In this document: piece by piece, positions 45,425 to 59,720 of the stretch
Numbering within the stretch: position 1 is the first letter of the stretch
How the letters are laid out: each line of letters opens with the position of its first letter
Source: Diphasiastrum complanatum
Lineage: Eukaryota; Streptophyta; Lycopodiopsida; Lycopodiales; Lycopodiaceae
Length of the DNA stretch: 64,000 bases
Reading direction: 5' to 3'
NCBI GenBank assembly: GCA_029204225.1
Contig: CM055094.1
Location: forward strand, 7,425,143 to 7,489,142
Made by a program: the position numbers and the translations under genes
Notes under the pieces: generated by a model
Databases searched by the model: none
What the model saw: the letters and a program-made list of their open reading frames with translations, nothing else
What the model was told of the DNA's origin: nothing

Positions 45425-45630
45425 TATCTGAATAACAATCCAAATTTTTTGAATCCCCATCATCAGCCCTTAGTATAGGCAATGAAAAGAAGAGTTGAAT
45501 TCCTTTCCCCATTTCACACCTACCAATGAGAGCTGTGGATTATATCCCCTTTCAAACATACCCACTAGGAACATCTTTCCTGGTTATTTCTTACTCAACC
45601 CCAACTCTTCATAAAAATATTAGCTGACGT
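45425..45630 (+). repeat. Direct repeat, right copy
   Basis: Partner of 44345-44560 in the same orientation. It ends about 100 bp before the last codon of the isomerase gene on the opposite strand. Confidence 0.6.
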
Positions 45631-45735
45631 GGAAATATATAAATGGCAAGTGTCTATCTGCTGACACGTGTCACTTCATTATAAAATCAAACTCACTGAA
45701 ATATAGCAGATTAGAGAAGGCCATATTGACATGTG

Positions 45736-45889
45736 TCATAAGCCTGCTGATACGAGATCATGAAGAGTTACCAAACCGACGACGACGTTGGCGTGATTTA
45801 CTATGGGTAAAAACTTGACGGGAGGAGTTTTTTCCATCTTAGTCATCGCATCAACGGCCATGGAATTGAACAGCACTGTTCTGGGTGAC
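45736..45889 (-). CDS. isomerase exon 3 (second CBS domain and stop)
   Basis: Acceptor TTTTGCAG at 45890-45897. The first base completes an Arg codon. It encodes [15 protein letters not shown] and VKFLPIV and ends [15 protein letters not shown]. The exact phase match and the expected C-terminus support it although it is 2.4 kb from exon 2. Confidence 0.9.
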
Positions 45890-48800
45890 CTGCAAAAGCA
45901 TGGTAAATACCTCCGGTAAAAACAAGGTACTAAATATTTCCACTATGCCAAGTAAAAAAAGTTTTTTTTACTTATCAAGCTGAATGGAGAGAAAAAAGTT
46001 TTTTTTTTTGGGGGGGGGGGTGGGGTGGTGGGCCCTTTTGAGGTCTTTCTATGCCCTGAAGCTGGCCGCGGCAAGCAGCCGATTTCACACGGCAGAACCA
46101 CCGCACACCAGGCCCTTCCCTCGCCTGAAATCAAGTCCACTTTTACTTATTGCAATTTGGAAGGAAGTACCTACCGAAGCCTCCTGCAAGCCTCAAACTT
46201 TGTGTGTTGCACACTTTTCCTCACACTTCACATAGGGGGTGTAGGGTTACATGTTTATGCCGGGTAGTATTTAGCTCCCCACCCAATTTTGAGAGCCACC
46301 CCCTTAGAAGGTTGATTTGGTCAGCTAAATCCAGTTTATTGCACCTTGAAGCCACTTGGGGAATGGATTCACCCGGCAGAAGGCAGCCAACCAAGTCCTT
46401 TGGTGTGGAGACCTTTTTTTGGTCCCCTAAGACACTTGGCTGAAGCCATAGCTGATTGTATTCTCTGCCCTGCAGCCTGCTTTTTTAGCCTTCTTAGCCT
46501 TTCACAACCAATTTTCTCTTCATAGAAATGCATTTTCATTTTAGCCTCACCAAAAAAAAAAGGTGATTGGTTATAAGAATAGTCACATTCGACTTCAAAA
46601 TAAGGAATAGAGTGCCTTTTGCTTTCTACCTTTCCGAAACAAGAATACACCCACCCTTAAAAACAGGTATGTTCAGGGGGTTATGCCTCTAATCATCTAA
46701 GCTTAGTCATTGAAGAGTTCCTTACATAAGTGGAGCCAACAACCAACTGGAAGAGCCCAGCCCTGCTAGTGCCCTTAAATGCCACTCATTGGCTTCCGAA
46801 GGGCACCAGACCAGGGCCCTTCCTTCACGTGAAATCAAGTCCTCAATTCCTCCTTAGGGCAATGTAGAGTTTTGGGGACGCCAAACAAATCTAGACCAAT
46901 GCATCAGACCTGCATTTTGAAGCCTTCATAGCCCTTCACAGCCGATTGTATAAATGCATTTTTATATTTTACCCTTTCAGTTAAAAAGGTGATGGATGTT
47001 ATAAAACCTTTGAAGCACCTTCCAAATTGAGTAAAATCTTAAGTAACACAGACCTTGTGGGGAGGTGACAACATACAAAGAGAAACCAAGGAACAGATTT
47101 TACAGTGGTCTAATCTTAGGCTACTGAGTTTGTGGATGTGAAGTCTCAGCATAGAGATCCAAGTGACCACAACTGGGTGTGTTGATGAAGAGATCCTTTC
47201 CTCCACTTGAGGTCTACTGAATTTGTGGATGTTGGGTCTCAATACAAAAATCAAGATAACCAAAAGTGGGTGTGTTGGTGAAGAGTTCTTTTCCTGTACT
47301 TCAGGTCGACCCCACAAATGATGGGACAAAGAAGTTAAAGGATTTTCATGCAAAACCCAAAAGGCACTCTTCTTTGAATGAAGTCCTAAAGCTTCCAACT
47401 TGAGGTGAAAACTACATACTTACCTAATACTCGAGAAAGTTTCAAAATCAAAGGGAAACTAGTGTACCATCGCATTTTACTGTGTATTCCAGAGGAGGAT
47501 TAAATGGTAGAAGAAAAGGGAACACATAATCTATGCTATTCCATGTGCACTTGAAGACTCTTATGCCAAAGAATTTCACCCCCAGACCTTTTCTTTTTTG
47601 GAACTTTTTATGAGGCATAAAGAGCTGTTAACTGCAGATCGTGAGTGTTGAAAGCGACAGCTCCTCATTTCATGGAAGTACATAGCTCCTCAGATCCATA
47701 ACAAAAGTCTCTTCATAATTTCACAGCGGTTTATGGTGAAGAGGACATTCGAAACTGAGAAAGATTGTTCATAAAAGCACGTGGTCTTTCAAAAACCATG
47801 CTTCGAAGAGACTATGAACCCTTACGACTGATAAGGACAGTTTTGAACAAGGACATCGTTTTTTTAAAACAATGCATAGAAACCACATACAGCCATAAGC
47901 GAGACAATACAAATGTATAAAGAATAAAACAGGCTAACTAACATTTACAACCTAAGACATTTTTAAGAATGCACGTGATTTCTGAAAACCATGCATAGGA
48001 GGGACTTCATATGCAGCAATAAGCAAAACATTATAAATGCATAAAAGTAAAAACAGGCCAACTATTCTAAGTGGCACATCGGTGAAGGACTCCTCTTCTC
48101 TCCTTGAGGGTCCCGAGTTCAAGGAGAAAAGAGGTGTTCCAACTCCAACCAGCCACACAAAAGAGAAGATACAAGACCAAAGTTATTTGATGTAATTTCA
48201 ATATTGCCGCCACACAAAAGACGAAATGGAAGAGCAAAGTTACGGAATTGGAGTTCGTAATACCTTGTGCACAGCTCTCCCACGGACATATTAAACAATT
48301 TATCCCCAAACTCATTCAAGGATCTGCGCAGATCTCCATCAGTAAAGGTCCCAACGAGGCGTTTCTTCTCATCCACTATAAGCAAGCACCCACAACCTTT
48401 TGCACTCAATTCTACCAGCTGATCCATGATCATGTCAGAGTCCTTGCAAAGAGGAAGAGCTGCTCCTTTCTTCATGACATCCTGAACCTGATAAACAACC
48501 CACATAAGATCCATGGGAGGTAGGCAGAAATGTGCATCAGTACTGCATCTCATTATCTGCTAGGAACTGAATAAAATGCATAATTACAAGGATTATGTCT
48601 TCAGAGCAAGAACCCACATATAATCCAGGGAAGGCTGGCAGTAATGTAGCAGCACTGCATCTCATTGTCTGCTAGGAACCGACCCAAACGTATAATTTTG
48701 TGATTGTGTTTTAAAAGCCTTGAAAACGTTAGTTAAGGTATATAATTAAAGTATATGTTGGCAAAGTAAAAGTGACTGCAAAATTTTGGAGTAGAGTAAA

Positions 48801-49467
48801 GATGAGCTCAGCATTCTAAGCTTACTCGAAGAATGAGACGTTTCCCAATCCTTCCGGCGGGATGATTCAAGGCATACTGCTCACGAGTCAAGTTTTTAGC
48901 TTGCATGAGAGCAATAGCAACTGTGTCACCGAAGAGCATTTGGATGGCAGTGGATGTGACAGGAGCTAGATCAAACGGGCAAAGCTCCCTCTCCAATGGC
49001 AAGAACACATTCATATCAGAAAGCTTCCCGAGAACGCTGTTTGCCAGGGACGAAACACTCACCAAGAATGCACCTTTAGCTTTGGCACAGGGCACCAGCT
49101 TCAATAGCTCCTCAGTGGCACCACTTTTGCTGAATATCACAACAATGTCTTCTGGACCAACAATGCCAATGTCTCCATGAAGGGCATCAGTTGGGTTCAA
49201 GAACACGGATTTAGTTCCAGTGGACACTAATGTCTGACTGATTTTCTGAGCTATGAATCCGCTTTTCCCCACACCAGAGAAGAAAATCACCCCCTTACAC
49301 TCAAGCAGCAGCTTTGTGAAACCATAAAGCTGAGGATAGTCTAAATGATCAAAAAAATAGTCCAAATATTTTTTCTGCTCAGAAAAGAGCACTCTCAGTT
49401 TTGCGATACCTTCTAGCTCCACTCCAGAATGCCCATTCTCACTGGCCTGGAGCTGCCCTGTTTCCAT
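45736..49467 (-). CDS. Arabinose-5-phosphate isomerase (KdsD/SETH3-like), 3 exons
   Basis: Minus-strand exons 49467-48826, 48487-48264 and 45889-45736 give 339 residues, the usual length. The enzyme interconverts D-ribulose 5-phosphate and D-arabinose 5-phosphate, the first step of KDO synthesis, which in plants supplies the pectin RG-II. A SIS sugar-isomerase domain (about 40-200) shows FFSGVGKSG (62-70), LHGDIG (96-101), FSKSGATEE (112-120) and [11 protein letters not shown] (201-211). Two CBS domains follow (215-275 and about 285-339), with [12 protein letters not shown] in the first and [14 protein letters not shown] at the C-terminus. All splice sites are canonical, phases 0 and 2 match, and no stop or frameshift occurs, so it is probably functional. 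No transit peptide is evident. Intron 2 (2,374 bp) is full of short repeats. Confidence 0.93.
46045..47010. repeat. Dispersed repeat copies inside isomerase intron 2
   Basis: Two related blocks (about 46085-46590 and 46795-47010) share CCCTTCC...TGAAATCAAGTCC and, further on, AGCCTTC..AGCC.TTCACA..C and AAATGCATTTT words followed by an A-run and GGTGAT. A third partial copy is at 52690-52800. This fits a short non-autonomous element family. Confidence 0.6.
47112..47315. repeat. Tandem duplication of about 105 bp
   Basis: Two units share CTACTGA(G/A)TTTGTGGATGT, GGGTGTGTTG(A/G)TGAAGAG and CACTTGAGGT/TACTTCAGGT. They lie in isomerase intron 2. Confidence 0.8.
47860..48065. repeat. Tandem duplication of about 100 bp
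   Basis: Units share AATGCATAGAAACCACATAC / CCATGCATAGGAGGGACTTC, then GCAATAAGC and AAACAGGC(T/C)AACTA. They lie in isomerase intron 2. Confidence 0.6.
48264..48487 (-). CDS. isomerase exon 2 (first CBS domain)
   Basis: Acceptor TTATCAG then [14 protein letters not shown]. It includes [16 protein letters not shown] and [13 protein letters not shown]. It ends after GAGCTGTGCACAAG before donor GTATTA (phase 2). Confidence 0.92.
48826..49467 (-). CDS. isomerase exon 1 (SIS domain)
   Basis: Starts [12 protein letters not shown] and runs 214 codons to LILR before donor GTAAGC (phase 0). All recognisable SIS motifs of the enzyme are in this exon. Confidence 0.93.
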
Positions 49468-49506
49468 CTCTCAATTGCCCACACAAATGTGAAGAAACAA
49501 TGCTGT

Positions 49507-49516
49507 CTTATATAAG
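49507..49516 (-). promoter_or_regulatory. Possible TATA box of the isomerase gene
   Basis: CTTATATAAG lies about 45 bp upstream of the isomerase ATG on the minus strand. It would place transcription start close to the start codon and leave a very short leader. Confidence 0.4.
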
Positions 49517-49779
49517 AAAATGCAGCCAGAGAACGTGTCTTGACAATACACTCAGACATTGCAGGCTTTTAGGTTGACAAGGACTCATGAGAACAGTGAC
49601 GTCCAAGCAACCCACCTCTAGACTGTCTCGACTATGACGAAGCATGTACACTTTAAAGTTTGAAGTACATTACAGTCTCAAAATTGCACTCTTTGCAACA
49701 ACAAAAAGATTGCATTATTGAAGCTCAACTTCTTCATTCCAAGCAGTGCTTTGGTCGCAAGTCCAATCAAAACCCCTTC

Positions 49780-49816
49780 CCTCCCCCCCCCCCCCCCCCC
49801 CTCCCAAAAAAAAAAA
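49780..49816. repeat. Poly-C / poly-A homopolymer tracts
   Basis: A C-rich run (about 22 bp, 49784-49805 with flanking T) is followed by an A run. Confidence 0.9.
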
Positions 49817-49819
49817 GAA

Positions 49820-51600
49820 AACATCATGCATACTAAGCAGTGCTCTAAAAAATCAATAAATAGATCCATCATGTGTGGTATAGTGTGATGATACACGGTT
49901 CCATGGTTGTGTGGTGTGTTGATACACGGTTCTTTTGTGTGAAAATGATCACTCAAGTTTGGCATAGTGATACAAGATTCTTGGTGTGAGAATGATCACC
50001 CAAGTTCAAACCTTAGCCGTTGTTTGACACCTATGCAGCGTTCTAGAGAAAAGAAATTTAACAAATAAAAAAAAGAAATTGCTAATTTGATATTTGGCCT
50101 TTTTATTTTAGATTTGTAGATATAAGAATTCGGTTAACAAATTAAAAAAAGCGATTGTTGATTTGAGATGTGGCCTTTTTATTTTAGATTTTTAGATATA
50201 TGAATATGGTTAGATTTAAGCTTGATACAAAAATTTCATTGTATAAAATATATTGTGAATTTCTTTCCTTAGTGAAAATGTAAACCAAAAATAACTTCAA
50301 TGGCACTATTTTCAAGCAAGTAAATTGAAATCACATGAGCTTGGGAATTATTTTATTGCAAATTTTGTGCAGCCATATTTGTTGTTTTGTTCTACATTTA
50401 GAGTGACACTAGGTTTGATTATCAAGGCTATTTATAAGTTATTTAAGCCATTTCACCAATTAAGTCATGGGTGTTGGCTCAATTGGTTATCTTAACATTC
50501 AAAGTTTTTTTGGTCTCAAGTTTGAGCCTCCCCCGGAAAACCAAGAAGGATTTTGTTAATTAAAAATTTAATTTAAAAATGTGCAAAATTTAAAGATCTT
50601 CATAAAACCTTTAAGACTTTATAAAAAATTCACAAGCCTATAAAAGGTTGTAATAAGACCCGGGAAACCTTTTTCATGTTCCCCTCCAAAAACCTATATT
50701 TTAGGAACTTTTTTGGTTTTCGAACGTTTTTTCACAAGGATGACCCTCAATACATGCCGATTATACATTATTTTATGAACTAAGAAAACTTGCAAGTTTT
50801 TGAGCATGTAGATTTCTGAAAAAAGTTGTCAATTTCAATTTTGGACTTTGTCGGCTTTCCAAAACACTGATGATACCTTAAATCTGAACTTTAAAAATAA
50901 AGCTAATTCATTTCAAATCACTAAAAAAAACTTAGAAATCTAAAACTGCACATGTGGGTTTGGACTGATTTACATTTGTCGGTTTTTATTGATCACTGTT
51001 CAAATTGCGACGAAATTGGAATCTAAGGTTAAAAAACTTGCTCAACAAATTTTTTAAATCTGATTTAACAGAATACCAGCTAATGATAAAAGCTTGCAGT
51101 CCTTTTATAAATATATAAGATTTTAAAAAGTATATTTTACGCGCATTTATTCCAAGAGAACTACAAGGACTGAATGATTTAGTGTGAAAAAACAGTGTTC
51201 AATATAACGCGGGCGAAAGAGATGCAGCCACGTCTGAGTAAGGACAGGTCCACCATCCCAGAGGAGGTGAGTCCTCTCTGGTCAAAGTACTCGTGTACTC
51301 TCCCTGGCTCTTTGTTCTTTTCAGTCTTTCAGATCTTTAAATTGCTCTGATAGCTGGCAAATTGGTCACCAACTCTCTTTGTTTTTTCACATTGATCATT
51401 CCAATTTCGCCTCTTTCATGCATCACACAATTCTACCACTGCGTATCCAGTCAACGTACTAAAAGTTACAGCTTACACACGGCAGCTCTTTGATCCTGGA
51501 ATCTACGAATCTACACTGTAAGTAAAGGAATCCCAATGGGATTTGGGAGAGTTGCCTTTTGCTTGAAAATCCTCCCTGCCACCTGCATTGCAGAATTGCA
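49820..51600. other. Intergenic AT-rich stretch
   Basis: Apart from the SINE-like piece, only short direct repeats are seen (GATACA(C/A)GGTTC at 49890-49930; a 60-bp block near 50055 and 50135 with GGCCTTTTTATTTTAGATTT). No supported gene. Confidence 0.45.
50462..50575 (+). mobile_element. tRNA-derived SINE-like remnant
   Basis: TTGGCTCAATTGG resembles a pol III A box. GGTCTCAAGTTTGAGCC, about 40 bp later, resembles a B box. An A/T-rich tail follows. There is no tRNA fold, so it is not a tRNA gene. Confidence 0.45.
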
Positions 51601-51639
51601 GTCGGACACTGCAGTGAAATGCCCATTTTTGTGGGGTTA

Positions 51640-52330
51640 TTTTCTCAAGGAAAGCTGCCCCAGCCTTGTTCTATCAGCTTTATACAACGGCAGAAATCTG
51701 ACGAGATTTCCCATTTTTGTGGGTTTTCTTGTACTATATCACTTCCATACAAACATCAAACTTCAAAGGCTACAAAAAAAAAAAAGTGGGTGCATAAATT
51801 TAACACTTTAAGAGTTCCCATTTTGAGGGGTTTTCTTGAACTGAGATTTTTACATTCTTGTGGGTTTTGATGTAACAACCATCAGACTTCAAAGGTTACA
51901 CAAGGAAAAATGAACAAAAAAGTGGATGCACAAATTTAACACTTAAAGAGTTCCCATTTTTGTGGGTTTTCTTGTACTATGGCAGAAATTTAACGAGATT
52001 TTCTCATTTTTGTAAGATTTCCCATTTTGTGGGCTTTGTTGTACTGATATCACTCTCATACTACCATCCAAAGGATACACAAGAAAAAAAAAATAGTAGG
52101 TGCACGTATTTAACACTAAAAAGTTCTCGTCTTTGTGGGTTTTGTTGTATTGTATCGCCTTCATACAACCATCCAAAGGCTACACAAGTAAAAAAAAAAT
52201 AGTGGGTGCACATATTTAACACTAAAGAGTTCCCATTTTTGTGTGTGTCTTCTTGTAGTGTTTCTTTCATGTAAAAGTTAAAAGAAAAAGGTGGGTGTCC
52301 AGCACAAATTTAACACATCAAAAAAATAAG
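51640..52330 (+). repeat. Tandem array, units of about 105-130 bp
   Basis: Five to six diverged units carry TTCCCATTTTTGTGGGTTTT, then a TGTACTATATCAC-like block, CATCCAAAGGCTACACAAG, an A-run, GTGGGTGCAC and ATTTAACAC. Start points of the TTCCCATTTT block are near 51705, 51818, 51950, 52018, 52120 and 52226. Confidence 0.85.
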
Positions 52331-52430
52331 GACAACATAATGGTTATGGCTCGTCCTCTCATTCAACCGTGGCAGTAGCATGGCTCGATGAGAGGACAAG
52401 CATTATGTCCTTAGCATGGGCCTTACCATG
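52326..52430. repeat. Imperfect hairpin
   Basis: TAAGGACA...ATAATG...GTCCTCTCAT (52327-52362) pairs with ATGAGAGGAC...CATTATGTCCTTA (52388-52412), with about 25 nt of loop. The inner 10 bp are perfect. It could be a small foldback element. Confidence 0.7.
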
Positions 52431-52799
52431 GGCCGACAAGCTCCCATTATCGTCCATAATGCATGTCATTAAAATCTTAAAAAAATTAAAAGAAAATCAT
52501 TTTCAAAATTTTGTTAATGATTTTAGTTTTTTAGGGCTAATTATTTTCAAGGTTCAATTCACGAGGCCATGTCCCACCCTTTCACATTAACATCCCCTTG
52601 GCAATGACATGGCAAGGACCCACTACCACGTAAGGGCAACTCAAAGTCATTCTTTCGGCCAGGCAATGTCCCTTGACATGTTGAGTTGCCCTTGGCATGT
52701 TGGCCTGCATTTCGAAGCTTTCCCAACCCTTCACTATCTGATATTCCTTTCAATGAAATGCATTTCAATTTTGACCTTTCTAGTTGAAAGGTGATTGCT

Positions 52800-53900
52800 T
52801 GAAAAAAGCTTATAGTATCCTTCAACCTCTTAACATGAAAAGTTTCATACTTGCCTTCAAAACACAGGACTTTAAATAAAATGGACCAATTGTATGTCAA
52901 GACTCAAATGTGCCAATCATATCGTGGCCCTTCATTTAACACTTACCAATCGAATGTGAAATAGGATTGTTCCAATGCCCTTCAACTCACTTGCCAAGAT
53001 TCAAAAAATGGGAGGCATATGAAAGGGCCAAGCAAACATACTTGCCGGTAGTGTGAAACCACCCTTGAGTCCCCATTGTCTCCTTCTCAAAGAAAGATGC
53101 TGTAGCCTTGTACTAAGAACCTTATAGAAAGGTACAAAAAAATAAAGTGGATGTAGAGGGTACTAGAGGGACAAAGTTAAGACTCTAGATTTGAGAGTCC
53201 CCCTCCTTGGCACAAAGTGACTAGAGAGTCTCCTTCCTTCAAAAAAAGAACATGTTGCTCATTATACAAAGCCTAATGGATTTTACATTGCTCATTAGAA
53301 GAAAAAAAATATTGTAGGTTTTTGAAACCTTGTCTTGTGCCCCTTATGAGGTTATGAGCTACCTACTTCAAGTGTTTAGGTTTTTATGCCTCACATATTT
53401 CATGCATAGGTTTCTTATTGGCATTGCCTTGCAAAAGGCAATAATACTCATGCATAGGTTTCTTTTTGGCATTGCCTTGACATAAAGGCAATACTATGTG
53501 TTCTAGTTGGTCAATGGAGTTTTGGCAGAAGTCAATAAAAAAAAGTCAATGTCTTAAATTATACGGATATGTGAGCACAAGAATCTTTGGCGCATTGCTA
53601 AGGACTTTATTTCAAAAATGCATTGGTTTACCACAACGTTTTTGTTTCTTTTTCTTTCATACATGATTTGGTGGATTTGATACTCCATTCCCTTGTTAGA
53701 AATCAATGATAAACTTCATTGTTATTGTTTACAAGGTACTTTTGTTGTTACCAGCTGTAATCAGATGTAGGCTAGTCTATTAGTCAACTCCTAGGTTTTC
53801 TCTGTCTATCAAGGTTTATTGTACTCATTACATTCAATTATGATAGTGATGGTGTGTGTTGTTTTTCCTCCATGTGATGATTGCTTATGATGAATGCATG
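52800..53900. other. Non-coding stretch before the copia PBS
   Basis: Contains a duplicated block CATGCATAGGTTTCTT(A/T)TTGG at 53400 and 53452. The end probably belongs to a copia 5' LTR, whose start I could not fix. Confidence 0.45.
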
Positions 53901-53924
53901 ATATTGCTTATCTAATTATTGACA

Positions 53925-56205
<2,281 letters not shown>

Positions 56206-56299
56206 ACAAGTTTGCATAAATGAAATATGTTCGCCATAGTGTTGCGACAGTCTGCGGAAACGAACTATATTCGTGATAGTTTTGCGAATTGTTCACAAA

Positions 56300-56440
56300 A
56301 CTAGCATAGTCCAACAGTTTAAACTATTTTGTGAAATGTTTGCAAAAGTTTCGCGACACTATCATAGTTCAACAGTTTAAACTATTTTGTGAAATGTTTG
56401 CGACAGTTTTGCAATAGTTTGCAACAGTTCAAAAAGGTTT
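56300..56440. repeat. Tandem duplication of about 66 bp
   Basis: AACAGTTTAAACTATTTTGT and GAAATGTTTGC recur with a 66-bp period. The surroundings (56215-56450) are full of (T/G)CG(A/C)AA and GCGACA words. Confidence 0.8.
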
Positions 56441-56449
56441 ACCTTGTGC

Positions 56450-57425
56450 AGTTCAAAAGTTCATCTGTTTTTAACACCTTCGCCTTTCTTGCATTTTCCC
56501 GAAAAATGTGAAGAGAGAGAAAATTCTTGAAGGTCATCTATTTTCATGAGTTAAACTGTTTTAAAGACACCTTCATCTTTTTGAGGGCACCTTCATCTTT
56601 TTAAAGGCACCTTCGCCTTTTTTGCAACATCCCGAAGAGAGAGAAAAATGTCAAAAGTCGTCTACTTTGAACGAGGGATGTTCCCAGCCACTTCCCAAAT
56701 TTGCAAAGTGAGAGAAAGCCACTTCCCCTAAAAAGCAAAGTGAGAGAATTTGCGATGCCCTCGTCCGCGTCAACGTTCCTAATTTGTTGATAGTATACAC
56801 TATGTACAGTTGTCACAGAAGCCATATACTTCCAAGTACAACAACTTACCTAATTAGGTGGCAATCATTTATTGTAGTTAATACATGGATGCAATCTATA
56901 AATAGATCATCCCAGCACAGATTTCAATATACGCTCCATCCATAAGACGTATTATTTTGAGCCTCCCGGTTACACCGTCATTTTGTTTTGTAACTGCCAT
57001 TGTTGTGGTTCAGTGTAATATAGCAGCAATACGTTTTTTTATCTGTGTATAACATAGATGAATGCTTATTGTGATTTGAATGCACTCTATCGTTGTTTGA
57101 TCATGCTTGTTTACTCACTCTGATCAAAACACGGACGTCTACGACTCCTCAGCTTTTGATCAGACGATGGCTGTCTTTGACGCCTGAGGAACTCACGATA
57201 TCATACTGCTCTTTCCATCTATTTCAAAACCAAACTTCTCATTGAATCCATTTTTTCAGTAATACCACACACAAAACATTTCTAATCTCTCCAATGAGCT
57301 TTTCTCTCACTTATGCAAATCAATTTCCTCCCATGATAAAGATTAATGATAATGAGAAGATCTTGACTAGTTTCAAGAGTCTATGTTTCTCCTCCACATT
57401 AGACCAATAAAAGACAAGGCTTTAT
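56450..57425. other. Repeat-derived stretch, no gene seen
   Basis: CACCTTC(A/G)(T/C)CTTTTT repeats occur at 56480-56625. No supported coding frame. Confidence 0.4.
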
Positions 57426-57429
57426 GCCT

Positions 57430-57790
57430 CATCTTTTTTGTTTTTTTTTTCCTCGAAAAAGCTGACCATAGATTATAGACTTTTTTACAAAATACATGGT
57501 AAATAAAAGCTCAAAGAAGCAAAAGTTTATCGGCCACTTTGAAAAGGAGTAGGGGGAAGATGACAAAGTCACCAATCCCAAATTCCCTACTGTTCCTATG
57601 TAATTAAATGTTCCATAGGGTAATGACTCTAATGCATTGCCAGAAAGCATTAGCCTTTACATCGTCAAAAGTAATGTTGTTCAGTAGCAAATTTGTTTGG
57701 CTGAATCTCCTTAATCTGGTATAAAAGTGTGCAATAAAGAGATTACTCACTAATATCCAAAGAGAAGCATAACAATAGAAGAACAATGCT
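57430..57790 (-). mobile_element. LINE 3' tail (copy 3)
   Basis: Minus-strand copy of 38845-39165, with LLLNNITFDDVKANAFWQC and ITLWNI-stop-LHRNSREFG. It extends upstream with shared TAATCTCTTTATTGCACAC sequence. Confidence 0.55.
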
Positions 57791-57924
57791 TTTCGACTCC
57801 ATGCCCAATGGTGCTTGAGCTGTAATTGTGGTATAGATCGACTTCCATTAGAATTTTCTTAGATTGGTAGCCTATTTGGGGGTCATTTTATATTTCTTCA
57901 ATAAGGCAAAAATTCCAATTTTTC

Positions 57925-58200
57925 TTGTATTGGGAACTCTCACACAGCTTACTGCTATATTAAGAACTCTCGTCAAATTTTTTGTAAGCTAGTCTCAGTG
58001 TGAGGAAGCATCAGTAGAACGGGCAAAGATTAGTTGCAACAGAAACTTCAAAAAATGGGGTCTACAAGAGTTCTGGTTGGAAAATGCACTTTCTGGATCT
58101 TGGGAACTCTCGCACGACCTCTTAGACTGCTTAGAAACTCTCGTTGACTCGTCTGTGAGTTTTTCTCAGTGAGAACTAGCTACAGGAGGTCTGGCGAAAG
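57925..58200. repeat. Two-unit direct repeat, about 163-bp period
   Basis: Blocks TTGGGAACTCTC(A/G)CAC, AACTCTCGT and CTCAGTG occur in the same order in both units. Confidence 0.65.
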
Positions 58201-58754
58201 TTACAGAGCAGTTTTATTTTTTTTAAGGCTTTTTGGACTTTTTGGCTATTTCGGCAAAATGGCTGGGAACTAACTCTCACTTAATCTACAGTAGGTTCTG
58301 TTGATGTGGCAGAAGGTAGTACTAGGTCAACGAGAGGTAGTTTGATCAGAGCATAAATATACTCAAACTGTTAGGTGATTTTTGGCTCTCTTTTTTTGCA
58401 CATTTTGTTAAAATGAGTGGGGTTTTCTAATTTTTATGGGTTTTATGGGGTTTATGGAGTGATTGGGTGCTTGGATTCTAGATCTCCCACTCTCAATCTC
58501 TCCCCGCAGTCCGTACAATAAAAAAATCACAAAAAATGCAAAAAAATCCTACCCCAACTAACACTAATCCACCACAAAATCTGATTTCTTTGGAGATAAA
58601 AGGGTTAGAGAGATGAAGAGAGTGAGAGAAACAAAAGAAATGTTATGCAACAAGACGAGTGTGTGGCACTCTCCGGCGATGTTGCCAATGTAGTGTGTCG
58701 TTTGTAGTACAAGATCATCGCTAGGAGCGGCAACCTCGCCTCAACCTACATAGC

Positions 58755-58870
<116 letters not shown>

Positions 58871-59349
58871 TCACATAGTTCCTCTTGACAAAGCAAGACT
58901 AAACCCTTTGGAGCCTTTATTCATAATCCAACAAGGTAAAGTAAAACTGAAAAATTAAAATAAAGTATTGTAAAGCACCATAAAGCATAACCAATTTCAA
59001 AATGTCCAGCTGATACCTGCCACCATCCCACAACACAAAACCGCATGAGCTAGTATAGTGGGAAAGACGGGTGTCATAGCTGAGTGTTAGTTGTTATCCA
59101 TGCCCAGAAGAAGCTATACCACTTAACAACATAAATAGCATTTTAAATCATAGTCCAGTCTTCCCAAATGACAGAATGTTTTTTAGCGATAGGCCAAGTC
59201 CTGACATTACCATATCAGGGCATGTGCCATGCTGATCAGTTTATGGGCATTGGTCCATATCAGTTCATTTGTTTTGTGTATAAGTATGAATAGTTTTCAC
59301 CGTATATATTGTATCTCGCTAAAAGATATGGTGTGAACACGTGTGCTGG

Positions 59350-59720
59350 TAGTAGGGCAAATCCATGCCATTCTAACCCATGTGACAACTTTCGAAAAAT
59401 CAGTCACGCACTATTGTCCATACTCCTGAGCATATCCATGCTTTCCAGTTGTATCTCACCATGCTCTGATATGACATCTGAATGGATATAATTTTACGAT
59501 AGCCATGATTGAATAGAGTTGTTTTGAATAAAGTTGCGTTTATCAAAACTACATATTCAGCTCGTGGTATTTATGATACTATTCAGGATAGGTTATACAT
59601 TATCAGTGTGGTGTTCATGGTTTTTACAGGTATTAGGGCAAATCCGTGCCATTCTAATCCTTTTGTAAAAACCTTCTTACACATATCCATGTTGTCTAAG
59701 ATAAGTTTAATGAACCACCT
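59350..59720. repeat. Dispersed GGGCAAATCC repeat
   Basis: AGGGCAAATCC(A/G)TGCCATTC at 59353 and 59635 is followed in each case by ATATCCATG some 60-80 bp later. A shorter copy is at 60892. No gene is seen between 58870 and 60360. Confidence 0.6.

Noticed and set aside
45984-46443. Open frames with Pro/Phe-rich peptides in the isomerase intron
   Set aside because: They lie opposite or within the intron, contain homopolymers and recur as dispersed repeats.
50462-50540. tRNA gene
   Set aside because: Promoter-like boxes only; no acceptor or anticodon stem can be drawn.
51222-51266. Possible first coding exon: ATG to GAG followed by a GTGAGT donor
   Set aside because: Only 15 codons, no partner exon with matching phase or recognisable protein found downstream.
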